DNA from: UBA4416 sp040387555
Lineage (GTDB): Bacteria > Bacteroidota > Bacteroidia > B-17B0 > Aurantibacillaceae
DNA length: 64,000 nucleotides
Assembly (NCBI GenBank): GCA_040387555.1
Contig: JAZKDO010000001.1
Coordinates: 434,001-498,000 of the forward strand
Reading direction: 5' to 3'
In this document: positions 8,563 through 16,066 of the stretch, piece after piece
Layout: each line of letters starts with the position of its first letter
Numbering within the stretch: the stretch's first letter is position 1
Notes under the pieces: model-generated
The model's input: only the letters and a program-made list of their open reading frames with translations
What the model was told of the DNA's origin: nothing
Databases searched by the model: none
Program-made: the position numbers and the translations under genes

Positions 8563-9720
8563 TTATGGTTTTAAAATAACTTTCACACAGTTATCTTTTT
8601 TCTCGTCAAAGATTTTGTAGGCTTTTGGGGCATCTTTTAATGGCATGCGATGCGTGATAATATCGTTCAGCTTAACTTTACCGCTTACTACAAGGTCGGC
8701 CAGATGATCTATGTATTTATGGACAGGAGCCTGGCCTGCCCGTATTTTAATGCCTTTGTCGAATATCTGATGCAACGGAAAATTATCATAAGGATAACCA
8801 TACACACCCACTATTGAAACTGTACCACCTCTTCTAACAGCATCGAATGCCATTAATAACGCATTGATATATCCCTTCTGGAGGTGGAAAATATTTCCAA
8901 CTTTGTCCCACATCGTATGATCTGCTTCCATACCTACTGCATCAACACACACATCTGCTCCTCGTCCATTTGTTAAGGAGCGGATTTTTTCAATAGCATC
9001 TTTATCACGGGCATTAATTGTTTCGGTTTTACTAATGGATTTAGACATTGCTAAGCGATAATCTTCCACATCTAAAGCAATCACCTTACCGGCACCTTTT
9101 AACCAAGCCACTTTCTGAGCCATCAATCCAACAGGACCACATCCAAACACAGCAACTGTTTCGCCCCCCTTTAATTCTGCCCAATCTATTGCTGTATATC
9201 CGGTAGGAAATATATCCGTTAAAAAAAGCACTTCTTCATCACTTAAAGTTTCAGGAACAATTCTTGGCCCTTCATTGGCATAAGGAACACGAACCAATTC
9301 TGCCTGACCACCTTCGTATCCTCCATACATATCCGTGTAACCAAACATACCACCACCTTTGCCTTTTGCTACATGCCCATCAGGACCATAATTCTCGGGG
9401 TTAGATTCTTCACAATGCCCTGGCAACTTATTAGAACAGAAATAACAATGTCCGCATGAAACCGGAAAAGGTACAATAACCCGATCCCCTTTTTTAACTT
9501 TAGTTACATCTTTTCCGGCTTCCACAACAATTCCCATAAATTCATGACCTAAGGTCATTGGACGAGGTTGAGGAAAAAATCCGTTGTAAATATGTAAATC
9601 CGAACCACAAATGGCTGTTGAAGTAATTTTGACGATAATGTCATCCGATTTTTCTATAACCGGATCTTTCACATTGTCAATGCGAACATCTTTTGATCCA
9701 TGGAATACGAGAGCTTTCAT
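8563..9720 (-). CDS. Zinc-dependent alcohol dehydrogenase (MDR family)
   Basis: 385 residues from the ATG at 9720 (MKALVFHGSKDVRIDNVKDP). An upstream in-frame codon at 9762 is rejected because the -7 promoter element covers it. Catalytic zinc ligands are in CGSDLH (about 37) and GHEFMG (about 58). The structural zinc cysteines are CGHCYFCSNKLPGHC. The Rossmann motif is AVFGCGPVGLMAQ (about 190). The arrangement matches the glutathione-independent formaldehyde dehydrogenase-like group of medium-chain dehydrogenases. Substrate cannot be read from sequence; a role in aldehyde or short-chain alcohol oxidation is likely. Confidence 0.9.
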   Translation of the reverse strand: MKALVFHGSKDVRIDNVKDPVIEKSDDIIVKITSTAICGSDLHIYNGFFPQPRPMTLGHEFMGIVVEAGKDVTKVKKGDRVIVPFPVSCGHCYFCSNKLPGHCEESNPENYGPDGHVAKGKGGGMFGYTDMYGGYEGGQAELVRVPYANEGPRIVPETLSDEEVLFLTDIFPTGYTAIDWAELKGGETVAVFGCGPVGLMAQKVAWLKGAGKVIALDVEDYRLAMSKSISKTETINARDKDAIEKIRSLTNGRGADVCVDAVGMEADHTMWDKVGNIFHLQKGYINALLMAFDAVRRGGTVSIVGVYGYPYDNFPLHQIFDKGIKIRAGQAPVHKYIDHLADLVVSGKVKLNDIITHRMPLKDAPKAYKIFDEKKDNCVKVILKP

Positions 9721-9761
9721 TAATATCAGTAAATTAATTATTAGATAAAAAACATTTCCCA

Positions 9762-9769
9762 CAAATGTA
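9762..9769 (-). promoter_or_regulatory. -7 promoter element of the alcohol dehydrogenase gene
   Basis: On the minus strand the sequence reads TACATTTG, an exact TAnnTTTG match, 41 bases upstream of the chosen ATG. No clear -33 TTG was found. The remaining 9770-10024 spacer holds AT-rich sequence only. Confidence 0.55.
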
Positions 9770-10024
9770 TTTTAACCCGCCAGAAATTCTATTGCACTAT
9801 TTTTTTTATAGCTTTTAAATTTCCAATTATCATGTTGATACTCATGAACGCCGTATTTCAAACACCATTAACCGCATAACATGAATAGAACTTATTGATG
9901 AACAGTCGTGATTGTCAAAATCTAACGCGGCAAAAACAAATCCTATAATTATATTTTATACATAACATTATTTAAATTTATATAACATACATTTCCGCGT
10001 ATTTTAAAATATTTACATAATAAT

Positions 10025-11200
10025 ATGGAAGATTGGAAACGAATATTTTACAGGCTTGGTAATTCATCCGAAACGTATTTTGATAGTTTGAGGTTAAGGT
10101 TAAGGCAACGACTAGGGCTTCATATGAATATTCAAATCGCAACTTACATGACCTATGCAAATTCAAAAGAATTATATATTCGTGGACGGGTGCTGATCAA
10201 TAAAAATATTGAAATAAGTGACCGTGATACTATTTGGAAAAATCTTCACAATACCTATAAAAGACTAAGCAGTGTAGAAATTGCCGGGGCCAAACTGAAG
10301 GTTAAATTCAGTGATACTGAGCATGAGTTTTTTTCAGATGAGGATGGATATTTTGAACTCCCTATCAGCCTTAAAAATCCATTACCGGCCGAAGAATTAT
10401 GGCACCACCCTTTAATTGAACTCATGGAATTACCATTTCCATTTGAGCCACCCGTGCACACAAGGGCGGAAGTGATGACGCCTCCATCTACGGCCAAATT
10501 TGGCATCATCAGCGACATTGACGATACTGTTCTTACCACACATGCGCAAAGCCTTGTAAAATCAGTATACATGACCTTTATGAATAACGCCTATTCGCGC
10601 TTACCATTTGAGGGTGTCTCTGCCTTTTATCATGCTTTGCAAAAAGGAGTTTCAGGCGCAGAAGAGAATCCTATCTTTTATGTATCCAGCAGTCCGTGGA
10701 ACCTGTATGATTTACTGGTTGATTTTTTAGATCTTAATAAGATTCCAAAAGGGCCTTTGTTTTTAAAAGACTATGGCTTCACTCACAACAAACTGTTTAC
10801 CGAATCTCATGGTACTCATAAACCAAAACAGATCCGTAACATTTTGAATGCTTATCCTCATCTTAATTTTATACTTATAGGCGATAGTGGCCAGCACGAT
10901 CCAGAGATTTATGCAGAAATTATTAAAGAATTTCCCGGAAGAATTCTGGCTTCTTATATCAGAGACGTAACACTGGAGGAACGTGATATTGAAGTTAAAA
11001 AGATTTCTGAAGAAATAATAGCGCACAAAGTAGAAATGATTCTTGCGGAAAATAGCTTATTAGCCGCGGAGCATGCTGTCTCAAAAGGGTTTATCCACAA
11101 GGATTCATTAAATTTCATAAAAGCAGAAATAAACATTTCAGAGAACCAAACACCTTCCGCAGAAATGATTCTTAACGAAGAAATCAAAAACGGGGAATAA
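10025..11200 (+). CDS. APP1-type phosphatase (DUF2183)
   Basis: 391 residues. The N-terminal about 150 residues form a beta-rich domain (KLKVKFSDTEHEFFSDEDGY). The catalytic APP1/DUF2183 domain then starts with GIISDIDDTVL (DxDxT, about residue 160), followed by FYVSSSPWNLYDLL and the acidic motif LIGDSGQHDPEIY. These are HAD-like phosphatase motifs of the APP1 phosphatidate-phosphatase catalytic family; in bacteria the substrate is not established. The gene is monocistronic. About 60 bases of spacer separate it from the arsR operator. Start ATG at 10025; no signal peptide, so cytoplasmic. Confidence 0.88.
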   Translation: MEDWKRIFYRLGNSSETYFDSLRLRLRQRLGLHMNIQIATYMTYANSKELYIRGRVLINKNIEISDRDTIWKNLHNTYKRLSSVEIAGAKLKVKFSDTEHEFFSDEDGYFELPISLKNPLPAEELWHHPLIELMELPFPFEPPVHTRAEVMTPPSTAKFGIISDIDDTVLTTHAQSLVKSVYMTFMNNAYSRLPFEGVSAFYHALQKGVSGAEENPIFYVSSSPWNLYDLLVDFLDLNKIPKGPLFLKDYGFTHNKLFTESHGTHKPKQIRNILNAYPHLNFILIGDSGQHDPEIYAEIIKEFPGRILASYIRDVTLEERDIEVKKISEEIIAHKVEMILAENSLLAAEHAVSKGFIHKDSLNFIKAEINISENQTPSAEMILNEEIKNGE

Positions 11201-11261
11201 ATCTTTTATTAAATACTTTTAAAGAAATAATAACTAGATATTTAACATCTTCACAAATTTA

Positions 11262-11283
11262 TTAATCGTATTTTTACGATTAA
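11262..11283 (+). promoter_or_regulatory. arsR operator 1 (palindrome)
   Basis: TTAATCGTA (11262-11270), a TTTT spacer and TACGATTAA (11275-11283) form a perfect 9-bp inverted repeat 13 bases before the arsR ATG. This is the expected place for an ArsR-family autorepressor site. Confidence 0.75.
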
Positions 11284-11295
11284 TAATTATAACGA

Positions 11296-11625
11296 ATGGG
11301 AATTACCAAAACAGAAGAGTTTACTGTGCGCGATAACAAGATTGCCAAATATGCAAAAGCCCTGGCACATCCTGCCCGTATTGCTATTCTTCAACTCCTT
11401 ATTAAAAAACAAAGTTGCATCTGTGGCGACATAGTGGATGAGTTACCTCTTTCACAAAGCACGGTTTCACAGCATTTAAAAGAATTAAAAGAGGCAGGTT
11501 TAATTAAAGGAGATATTGATGGGGCCAAAGTTTGTTATTGCATTGATGAAAAAGAATGGGCGATGGCAAAGAATTATCTTGCTGCCTTATTATCCTCTTA
11601 TGTACCTAAAACTAAATGCTGCTAA
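11296..11625 (+). CDS. arsR: ArsR-family arsenic-responsive repressor
   Basis: 109 residues, single winged-helix domain (ALAHPARIAILQLLIKKQSC, then LPLSQSTVSQHLKELKEAGL). The metalloid-binding cysteines are likely CICGD in the first helix-turn (KKQSCICGD), plus the C-terminal KTKCC. It releases DNA on As(III)/Sb(III) binding in known relatives. It is first in a same-strand run of five arsenic-type genes and has palindromic operators both upstream (11262-11283) and downstream (11641-11656), suggesting control of two promoters. Start ATG at 11296. Confidence 0.92.
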   Translation: MGITKTEEFTVRDNKIAKYAKALAHPARIAILQLLIKKQSCICGDIVDELPLSQSTVSQHLKELKEAGLIKGDIDGAKVCYCIDEKEWAMAKNYLAALLSSYVPKTKCC

Positions 11626-11640
11626 AAACAGAATTATACT

Positions 11641-11656
11641 ATCGTTAAAAAACGAT
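11641..11656 (+). promoter_or_regulatory. arsR operator 2 (palindrome)
   Basis: ATCGTTAAAAAACGAT is a perfect inverted repeat (6-bp arms) sharing the ATCGT/ACGAT core with operator 1. It lies 22 bases before the DUF6428 ATG and so gives the rest of the operon its own ArsR-controlled start. Confidence 0.65.
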
Positions 11657-11678
11657 TAATATTTATAACAATAATACC

Positions 11679-12155
11679 ATGAAACTATCTGAATTCAAAA
11701 ACCAACTAAACTCAATTAATGAGCTAAACTTTTTATTACCAAACGGCACACTCGTTCCAAAACATTTTCATGTTACAGAAGTTGGACAGATCACAAAACA
11801 TTTCATTGACTGTGGCGGTGATGTTCGAAATGAAAAAGTCGTAAGTTTTCAATTATGGGAAGCCGGTGATTACGACCATCGGTTAGCGCCTAAAAAACTA
11901 AATGATATTATCTCCCTTTCCGAAAAGATCTTAGGAGTTGAAGACGCTGAAATAGAAGTGGAATATCAGAGCGACACCATTGGCAAATATGGAGTTGAAT
12001 TTAACGGTAAACAATTTCTTTTAACTTCCAAAACAACAACTTGCTTAGCAAGTGATTCGTGTGGAATCCCAGCTGAAAAACTTAAAGTAAATTTAAAAGA
12101 GTTGCAAAATGAAAACAAGGGAAGATGCTGTACTCCAGGCGGCGGATGTTGTTAA
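11679..12155 (+). CDS. DUF6428 family arsenic-operon protein
   Basis: 158 residues, cytoplasmic. The N-terminal body (MKLSEFKNQLNSINELNFLL, then HFHVTEVGQITKHFIDCGG) matches the DUF6428 proteins that accompany arsR in Bacteroidota ars operons. Notable is a cysteine-rich tail: TTTCLASDSCGIP and, at the very end, GRCCTPGGGCC. Vicinal cysteine pairs of this kind bind As(III) or other soft metals in many proteins, so a metalloid chaperone or sequestering role is plausible but inferred. It begins 22 bases after operator 2 and is followed 14 bases later by the ArsC-like gene. Confidence 0.82.
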   Translation: MKLSEFKNQLNSINELNFLLPNGTLVPKHFHVTEVGQITKHFIDCGGDVRNEKVVSFQLWEAGDYDHRLAPKKLNDIISLSEKILGVEDAEIEVEYQSDTIGKYGVEFNGKQFLLTSKTTTCLASDSCGIPAEKLKVNLKELQNENKGRCCTPGGGCC

Positions 12156-12169
12156 CCTAAAAGCGAATT

Positions 12170-12787
12170 ATGATTCCATCTATAAAATCCTATTGTGATA
12201 AATTAACCGAAGAATTTGAAACGATTCCTGCTTTAAGGAAACAAATTCTTGATAAGATATCCAATTACATTCAGGGGAAAATGAACGACAATGAAGCTGT
12301 TCAGCTCCTATACGTCTGTACTCATAATTCCCGCAGGAGCCATTTCGGACAGGTTTGGGCGCAGGTAGCTGCCAGTTATTATAGAATATCAAATGTGAAA
12401 ACCTACTCAGGCGGAACAGAAGCAACGGCCTTTCATCCAAATGCTATTCGTGCGATTGAAAAAATAGGTTTCGAGGTTAGAAAAACCTCAGAAGAAAAAA
12501 ATCCTGTATATGAACTATACCATGATTTAAATGAAATGCCTTCTGTTTGTTACTCTAAAACCTATGATGATGAAAAAAATCCCAGGTCCGGTTTTGCGGC
12601 AATTATGACTTGCAGTGATGCAGAAGAAAATTGCCCTTTTATACCCGGTGTAGATTTAATAATTGCAACCGCTTATGATGATCCTAAGAGCTTTGATAAT
12701 TCGCCATTGCAAGACAAAAAATACGATGAGCGCTGCCGACAAATTGCTATGGAAATTTTATATGTATTTTCAAAAATAAAATTATAA
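12170..12787 (+). CDS. Low-molecular-weight phosphatase/arsenate reductase-like protein
   Basis: 205 residues. The P-loop VCTHNSRRS (about 47-54) is the CX5R active site of the LMW tyrosine phosphatase fold used by thioredoxin-coupled ArsC. Further possible resolving cysteines are IMTCSDAEENCPF (about 145-155) and the late DERCRQIA. It is longer than typical ArsC (about 135 residues) because of an N-terminal helical extension and an insertion. This form is typical of Bacteroidota ars operons, where reduction of arsenate to arsenite is the expected role. Its stop overlaps the next gene's start (TAATG), suggesting translational coupling. Confidence 0.85.
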   Translation: MIPSIKSYCDKLTEEFETIPALRKQILDKISNYIQGKMNDNEAVQLLYVCTHNSRRSHFGQVWAQVAASYYRISNVKTYSGGTEATAFHPNAIRAIEKIGFEVRKTSEEKNPVYELYHDLNEMPSVCYSKTYDDEKNPRSGFAAIMTCSDAEENCPFIPGVDLIIATAYDDPKSFDNSPLQDKKYDERCRQIAMEILYVFSKIKL

Positions 12788-13413
12788 TGCAAAACAGAAA
12801 AAAACACTGGGAAGATGTGTATCAAACTAAAGCCCTGACGGACGTAAGCTGGTACCAATCAAAGCCAACAACTTCACTTGACTTTATTAAAGAATTCAAT
12901 CCATCTTTAAATGCTAAAATAATTGATGTTGGCGGTGGTGATAGTTTATTTGCAGATCATTTACTGAATATGGGATATACTGATATTACGGTTCTAGATA
13001 TATCAGAACAAGCTTTAGAACGTGCGAAGAAAAGATTGGGTAAAAATGCTGTGCGAATAAAGTGGATTGTTGCAGACGCGGCTGATTTTCATCCGTCAGA
13101 GAATTACGATGTGTGGCATGATCGAGCGGCATTTCATTTCTTAACCAACGAACCTGAAATTGAAAATTATATTGATACAATCAAAAATCATCTTCAGCAA
13201 AACGGCATTTTAATTCTAGGAACATTTTCCGAAGATGGACCTACAAAATGCAGTGGAATTGAAATTAAACAATATTCTGAAAAAACAATAGTCGAAAAAT
13301 TAAAACGCTTTTTTCATAAAGTAAAATGCATTTCCGTCGATCACAAAACACCTTTTAATACCATTCAGAATTTTATATTCTGTAGTTTTAAAAAACAACA
13401 AGCCACTGGATAA
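12787..13413 (+). CDS. Class I SAM-dependent methyltransferase
   Basis: 208 residues. Motif I is IIDVGGGDSLFADHL (about 45), followed by TVLDISEQALERAKK and the DVWHDRAAFHFL motif. Opening residues HWEDVYQTKALTDVSWYQ are typical of the small methyltransferase subgroup found in Bacteroidota ars operons. It lacks the conserved cysteine triad layout of ArsM arsenite methyltransferases, so its substrate is uncertain (thiol, metabolite or metalloid). It overlaps the ArsC-like stop and ends one base before the aquaporin ATG, so it is firmly within the operon. Confidence 0.85.
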   Translation: MQNRKKHWEDVYQTKALTDVSWYQSKPTTSLDFIKEFNPSLNAKIIDVGGGDSLFADHLLNMGYTDITVLDISEQALERAKKRLGKNAVRIKWIVADAADFHPSENYDVWHDRAAFHFLTNEPEIENYIDTIKNHLQQNGILILGTFSEDGPTKCSGIEIKQYSEKTIVEKLKRFFHKVKCISVDHKTPFNTIQNFIFCSFKKQQATG

Positions 13414-13414
13414 T

Positions 13415-14077
13415 ATGAGAAAATACCTTGCCGAAATTATTGGAACATTCGCACTTGTATTTTGTGGTACCGGAGCCATTATTATTAATCAGGAGACCGG
13501 GGGAGTAATTACGCATGCCGGAATTGCAACAACTTTTGGGTTAATAGTTGCAGCCATGATTTACACACTGGGTGATATTTCAGGCGCCCATTTTAATCCG
13601 GCAGTAACGATTGCGTTTTGGGTTGCGAGATCTTTCCCGGGAAAAGAAATAATGCCTTATATCATCAGTCAATTCATAGGGGCAATTGCCGCAAGCACAA
13701 CACTCCATTTCCTTTTTCCTGCAAACATATTGTTAGGGGCAACGCTACCTTTAGGATCTGATATGCAATCGTTTGTAATGGAAATTATTTTATCATTTAT
13801 TCTCATGTTTACTATTCTTCATGTTGCAAAAGGAAGTAAGGAACAAGGAATGTTTGCAGGTTTGGCTATTGGTTCAGTTGTTTTACTGGAAGCGATGTTT
13901 GCCGGGCCAATTTCCGGAGCATCTATGAATCCAATCAGATCATTGAGCCCCGCAATTATATCAGGGCACCTCGAACATGTATGGGTATATTTAACAGCAC
14001 CGGTATTGGGGGCGCTTTTTGCCGTGTATTGTTGGATCATATTATCCGATAAAAGAAATATTATAAAACAAGATTAA
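13415..14077 (+). CDS. MIP-family aquaglyceroporin, arsenite-channel type
   Basis: 220 residues, six membrane helices plus two half-helices. The first pore motif is canonical (SGAHFNPAVTIAF). The second is GASMNPIRSLSPAI, with NPI in place of NPA. As last gene of an ars operon lacking an ArsB/Acr3 pump it fits the AqpS-like scheme: arsenate is reduced inside and arsenite leaves by facilitated diffusion through this channel. Variant second motifs also occur in plant NIP metalloid channels. The ATG at 13415 is one base after the preceding stop. Confidence 0.88.
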   Translation: MRKYLAEIIGTFALVFCGTGAIIINQETGGVITHAGIATTFGLIVAAMIYTLGDISGAHFNPAVTIAFWVARSFPGKEIMPYIISQFIGAIAASTTLHFLFPANILLGATLPLGSDMQSFVMEIILSFILMFTILHVAKGSKEQGMFAGLAIGSVVLLEAMFAGPISGASMNPIRSLSPAIISGHLEHVWVYLTAPVLGALFAVYCWIILSDKRNIIKQD

Positions 14078-14116
14078 CCTTGCTTCTGTTCAGGATCTAC
14101 AAAATTTTATCCATAA

Positions 14117-14146
14117 AAAAAACCCGGATAATATACCCGGGCTTAA
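14117..14146 (-). terminator. Terminator of tiny membrane protein A
   Basis: CCCGG (14123-14127) pairs with CCGGG (14137-14141). Read on the minus strand it is followed by eight T. It lies 15-45 bases after the stop at 14162 and copies the terminator at 15098-15126. Confidence 0.6.
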
Positions 14147-14161
14147 ATTAAAGTTTGTTCT

Positions 14162-14323
14162 CTAAGAAACAAGTTGTTTAATCTTTATGTTCTTAATTTC
14201 TGGTACAAAAGACTTTAAGTCAGGTACCATTTTTTTAACATAGTTCAAAGTATTAGTATTTACATATTTTGCCGCCAGTTGCCAAATTGCAACACTAATA
14301 GCCAATACAATTAAATTTTTCAT
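14162..14323 (-). CDS. Tiny membrane protein A (53 aa)
   Basis: Minus-strand ATG at 14323 opens MKNLIVLAISVAIWQLAAKY, one short membrane segment, then a polar/basic tail (VKKMVPDLKSFVPEIKNIKI) and stop at 14162. A paralog 0.8 kb away (15143-15313) shares MK-x-LIVLAI, AAKY, the VP-x-LK-x-F-x-PE core, the ATAAAGGTAA upstream motif and the AATTTAAGCCCGG terminator start. Two conserved copies with parallel flanks strongly support a real gene. Function unknown. Possible roles are a membrane-stress peptide or a type I toxin-like peptide; neither is shown. Confidence 0.75.
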   Translation of the reverse strand: MKNLIVLAISVAIWQLAAKYVNTNTLNYVKKMVPDLKSFVPEIKNIKIKQLVS

Positions 14324-14447
14324 GATTTCCATTATTTAAATTAGTAATCTACCATAAAGGTAATAACTAAATAACGTCATATACCTGCTTTTCGTTGATA
14401 ACTAGAGAACACTCGGCAAGTAGCACTAAAATCAATTCAGTCGGAAT

Positions 14448-14921
14448 TTAATTTGGTTTAACTGTATTCTCTTCTTTTTCCTTGTCCAATTTACGCTGTT
14501 TTTTTTCAGCATCCTCGAGTTCTTCTTTTTTTATATCTTCCTTTTTAAGCTCCAGTTTTTTTTCTGCTTCTCTTTTATCATTCTCTTTCTCCTTCACATT
14601 ATCATTCGCTTTTCTTACATCAGCAGATTTATCATCTGTTCTGTTTTGCGATTTTCTAAGCTCATCGGATTTGTTATCAGTTCTGCTTTGTGAAGCGCGG
14701 GCTTTTTCTGCCTTGTTATCAGCTCTGTTTTGTGCCTTTCTAACGTCTTCTGTTTTTCTGTCTACTTTTTTTTGTCCTTTTGCAATTTCTTTATCTCTTT
14801 GCTCAGCTTTTTTTTCTTCTGCAATTTTTGTTTTTACTGAATCACTTTGTGCAAATGTAGTTCCTGTAGAGATAAACAAACACAAGGTAACAGACATACC
14901 TAATTTTTTTATTGAGTTCAT
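14448..14921 (-). CDS. Secreted charged coiled-coil protein
   Basis: 157 residues from the ATG at 14921 (MNSIKKLGMSVTLCLFISTG, cleavage after TFAQ); a longer frame from 14966 is not needed. The mature protein is almost entirely Lys/Glu/Asp/Arg with a repeated unit of about 13-14 residues: VRKAQNRADNKAE, ARASQSRTDNKSD, LRKSQNRTDDKSA, VRKANDN. It is predicted to be one long periplasmic helix or coiled coil. It sits between the two tiny membrane proteins on the same strand. No family I can name; relatives appear as hypothetical proteins in stress-type neighbourhoods. Confidence 0.8.
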   Translation of the reverse strand: MNSIKKLGMSVTLCLFISTGTTFAQSDSVKTKIAEEKKAEQRDKEIAKGQKKVDRKTEDVRKAQNRADNKAEKARASQSRTDNKSDELRKSQNRTDDKSADVRKANDNVKEKENDKREAEKKLELKKEDIKKEELEDAEKKQRKLDKEKEENTVKPN

Positions 14922-15097
14922 GAGATTTTTTTTAATGAAACAAGAGTATTTTTGAGTCGATATCAAAGATGGGTTTATTGTAGCTTTTTATTTTACACAA
15001 GCAATTCCATAAGTTACATTAATTACTGATTTAAGTAAAACATAAAGCATTACCAAAGTCATTAGGTCTAGAGATTATAGTAAAAAGCACAAAGCAC

Positions 15098-15126
15098 AAA
15101 AAAGCCCGGATGTTACATCCGGGCTT
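15098..15126 (-). terminator. Terminator of tiny membrane protein B
   Basis: Perfect 11-bp stem AAGCCCGGATG (15102-15112) / CATCCGGGCTT (15116-15126) with a TTA loop; read on the minus strand it runs into T's. It is a sibling of the hairpin at 14117-14146. Confidence 0.8.
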
Positions 15127-15142
15127 AAATTAAAATTATTTT

Positions 15143-15313
15143 CTAATAAACGAACTGATTAGATTTAGACACTACGTTTTTAGTTTTTTCAGGAATGAAT
15201 TCCTTCAATCCCGGTACTAAATTCTTCAAATCGTTCCAAGAATTAATTTTATAATATTTAGCGGCCACTGCAGCTATCGCTGCACCAATAGCCAATACAA
15301 TTAAGCTTTTCAT
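15143..15313 (-). CDS. Tiny membrane protein B (56 aa)
   Basis: Minus-strand ATG at 15313 opens MKSLIVLAIGAAIAAVAAKY, a single alanine-rich membrane helix, then WNDLKNLVPGLKEFIPEKTK and a short tail; stop at 15143. It is paralogous to protein A (14162-14323), with the same order of motifs and similar upstream and terminator sequences. The upstream region has ATAAAGGTAA at 15348-15357 and ACGTC at 15367-15371, spaced as in the sibling (one base different). The 15314-15653 spacer holds this promoter, the divergent promoter of the zinc-ribbon gene and no further gene. Confidence 0.75.
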   Translation of the reverse strand: MKSLIVLAIGAAIAAVAAKYYKINSWNDLKNLVPGLKEFIPEKTKNVVSKSNQFVY

Positions 15314-15653
15314 GATTTCAATTTTAAAAATTATTACTAATTCTAATATAAAGGTAAGTCCGTTTCACGTCGTTTTTTTGCTTATTCGTTTAACAGTGCC
15401 AATGTTGTGACCAGAACCCTTAAATTATTCGCAAACATTTTAGTAAATAAAAAGTATAAAACTAAATTAAGGAGTAACAGGATTTCTCTGTTTTTAGTTT
15501 AAGATTAGATCAAATAAATAATTATTGATTATTGCATCAAGAACCGCAAAATGATTCTTATGCATTGAGCCTTTAAATTTAGGCGTTAATCAAAATTATT
15601 ATATAAACGCATCCAAGTTGACGTAATATTATAATACCAAATAACATTGTACC

Positions 15654-15797
15654 ATGAAACCGGATCAAATACTTGAAAATCAAAAAATATCTAAGGAGCA
15701 TTTATGTCTTCATCCTTACTTGCAAATTAGAAAAACACAAAACGATAGAGTTTGCATGCTTTGTGGGGAAGTAATCTGTTTACCTTATTCCAAATAA
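15654..15797 (+). CDS. Mini zinc-ribbon protein 1 (47 aa)
   Basis: ATG at 15654, stop at 15795-15797. The core LCLHPYLQIRKTQNDRVCML, followed by CGEVICLPY, has the pattern C-x-H-x(n)-C-x2-C-G, a four-ligand zinc-ribbon or rubredoxin-like knuckle. The next gene (15908) encodes a diverged copy aligned over the whole core (C-x-H-[PS]-[YF]-L ... [VI]-C-x2-C-G), which makes chance unlikely. There is no signal peptide, so cytoplasmic. Function unknown; small Cys4/Cys3His proteins can act as redox or metal switches or bind nucleic acid. Confidence 0.7.
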   Translation: MKPDQILENQKISKEHLCLHPYLQIRKTQNDRVCMLCGEVICLPYSK

Positions 15798-15907
15798 TTA
15801 ACCTCTCCATTAGGAAAAGAGCCATTTTAACCTGAAAAAAACGGCTTTCATCAAAATAGTGCAAGGTTGTTTATTACTACTCATACTTTTATAAAAAAAC
15901 AATGCAT

Positions 15908-16048
15908 ATGTCACAGCAAGAAAAAAAAGTTACAGAAAAATATACTGTATCGGACAAAATCGAAAAATGTTACCATTCTTTTCTAAAGTTAAAAGTAACG
16001 ACGGGAGAAAAAATATGTGTCTCATGCGGACAAACCATCTCCAATTAA
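15908..16048 (+). CDS. Mini zinc-ribbon protein 2 (46 aa)
   Basis: In-frame ATGs at 15902 and 15908 are both possible; I use 15908. After a charged start (MSQQEKKVTEKYTVSDKIEK) comes CYHSFLKLKVTTGEKICVSC, then GQTISN, a C-x-H ... C-x2-C-G zinc ribbon paralogous to protein 1. It ends 18 bases before the receiver-domain gene, so it probably leads a zinc-ribbon / receiver / H-NOX operon. A TACTTTTA element at 15884-15891 may be its -7 box. Function unknown. Confidence 0.7.
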   Translation: MSQQEKKVTEKYTVSDKIEKCYHSFLKLKVTTGEKICVSCGQTISN

Positions 16049-16066
16049 TATTGAAACCCAATTTGT

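Noticed and set aside
9721..9762. Longer N-terminus for the alcohol dehydrogenase
   Set aside because: The -7 promoter element overlaps the proposed upstream start, and family proteins begin at MKAL.
14482..14955. 157-codon plus-strand frame rich in Ser/Phe/Leu
   Set aside because: Antisense of the Lys/Glu-rich coiled-coil gene, whose signal peptide shows the true strand.
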